Source of the DNA: Paracoccaceae bacterium
Lineage (GTDB): Bacteria > Pseudomonadota > Alphaproteobacteria > Rhodobacterales > Rhodobacteraceae
Reading direction: 5' to 3'
Length of the DNA: 5,264 bases
NCBI GenBank assembly: GCA_013214715.1
Contig: JABSSB010000231.1
Location: 1-5,264 of the forward strand
The stretch's first letter is position 1; the number at the start of each line of letters is the position of its first letter. Below the pieces are notes generated by a model. It was not told the origin of the DNA. It saw only the letters and a list, made by a program, of their open reading frames with translations, and searched no databases. Positions 4,290-5,264 of this stretch are shown one piece after another. A program made the translations under genes and the position numbers.

Positions 4290-5264
4290 ATGCTTGAAGG
4301 ATTGATGCTGGGCCTCTCGACGGCCTTTTCATTCACCAACCTGATGATGGTCATCGGAGGCTGCCTGATCGGCACCTTCATCGGGATGCTACCCGGCCTT
4401 GGGCCGATGTCGATCATCGCGATCATGATCCCGGTGGCGATCACGATTGGCGACCCGTCCGCCGCTCTGATCCTGTTGGCCGGGGTCTATTATGGCGCGA
4501 TCTTTGGCGGCTCGACCTCATCGATCCTGTTGAACGCGCCGGGCGTGGCCGGGACGGTGGCGACCAGTTTCGACGGCTACCCGATGGCCCGCGCGGGCAT
4601 GGCCGGCAAGGCGCTGACCATCGCGGCGATTGCCTCTTTCGCGGGCGGCACCTTAGGCGCGGTGCTGCTTATGATTTTTGCGCCGATGCTATCCTCGGTG
4701 GCGCTTTTGTTTCATTCGGCGGAGTATTTCGCGCTAATGGTGGTGGGACTATCGGCCATTGCCGCCTTTGCCGGGACGGGCAATGTGGCCAAGGCTATTT
4801 TGATGACCGTTCTGGGCCTGATCCTGGCCACGGTTGGTGAAGGTGCGCTGTTCAACATGCCGCGTTTCACGATGGGCATCATGGATCTACAAACGGGCTT
4901 CAGCTTTATCACGCTGGCCATGGCCATGTTCGCTCTGCCCGAGGCTCTGTTTCTGGTGATGAACCCAGCCCGCTCGGCCCAGTCGCAAGGCGATGGCGGG
5001 GCGATCAAGAACCTGCGGATCACCCGGACCGAGGCCCGCAAAATCGCCCCGGTGATCGGGAGGCAGTCTGTTCAGGGCTTTTTCATCGGCGTTCTGCCCG
5101 GCGCTGGCGCGACAATCGCGTCTTTCCTAGGCTATGCGGTGGAGCGCAACATCGCCACGAAAGAAGAGCAGGAAGAGTTCGGCAAAGGCTCCATCAAAGG
5201 GCTGGCCGCCCCGGAAAGCGCCAACAACGCGGCCTGCACGGGATCTTTCGTGCCGCTGCTGACG
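4290..5264 (+). CDS. tctA: TTT-family large membrane subunit TctA (3' end outside window)
   Basis: This open frame runs without a stop to the window edge and gives the first 325 of about 500 residues expected for TctA, the channel-forming permease of the transporter. AGGAGG (4279-4284) is five bases before the ATG. Family motifs appear in order: GMLPGLGPMS (32-41), YYGAIFGGSTSSILLNAPG (67-85), DGYPMARAGMAGKAL (95-109), then a second half-motif GVLPGAGATIASFLGYAVE (267-285) and PESANNAACTGSFVPLLT (308-325). The two GxLPGxG segments are the paired loops of an internally duplicated fold and are likely to line the substrate path. About seven or eight membrane helices fall in the part seen. A polar cytoplasmic-looking stretch at 226-258 separates the halves. 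No damage is visible. It is the last of three adjacent tct genes seen here; what follows is not known. Confidence 0.95.
   Translation, partial: MLEGLMLGLSTAFSFTNLMMVIGGCLIGTFIGMLPGLGPMSIIAIMIPVAITIGDPSAALILLAGVYYGAIFGGSTSSILLNAPGVAGTVATSFDGYPMARAGMAGKALTIAAIASFAGGTLGAVLLMIFAPMLSSVALLFHSAEYFALMVVGLSAIAAFAGTGNVAKAILMTVLGLILATVGEGALFNMPRFTMGIMDLQTGFSFITLAMAMFALPEALFLVMNPARSAQSQGDGGAIKNLRITRTEARKIAPVIGRQSVQGFFIGVLPGAGATIASFLGYAVERNIATKEEQEEFGKGSIKGLAAPESANNAACTGSFVPLLT

Overview
The window looks like the chromosome of an alphaproteobacterium of the Rhodobacterales (Roseobacter/Paracoccus-like). The evidence is high GC with GC-rich third codon positions, a parvulin-like/HupE-like gene pair of the style common in that group, and a tripartite tricarboxylate transporter (TTT) operon. 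This placement is inferred from style and family content, not from a database search.

Left part (1-640): a debris-like accessory stretch next to a tRNA. A small exported protein starts at 178 behind a good ribosome binding site and carries a 19-residue tandem repeat. Its third repeat unit breaks off near 415-420. From there the frame runs through what looks like the end of an IS5-superfamily insertion sequence (inner part 421-463, terminal repeat 464-484), then an AT-richer spacer, then antisense through a minus-strand tRNA-Arg(UCU) at 564-640, and stops at 655-657. I read this as a gene whose 3' end has been lost.

Middle (755-2589): two co-directional genes overlapping by 4 bases. The first is a membrane-anchored parvulin/SurA-like protein. 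The second is a HupE/UreJ-2-like membrane protein that has lost every histidine I would expect in its membrane motifs. They probably form one translationally coupled unit.

Right part (2590-5264): a TTT uptake operon in the order tctC (periplasmic binding protein), tctB (small membrane subunit) and tctA (large membrane subunit, cut by the window edge after 325 residues). A candidate promoter overlapped by inverted repeats lies upstream of tctC. A 10-bp GC-rich hairpin sits between tctC and tctB, where it could hold binding-protein mRNA above membrane-subunit mRNA. The transporter would capture a carboxylate in the periplasm and import it driven by an ion gradient; the substrate cannot be read from the sequence.

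No CRISPR array, complete mobile element or clearly new multi-gene system is visible. The most unusual items are the histidine-less HupE-like protein and the broken repeat gene.
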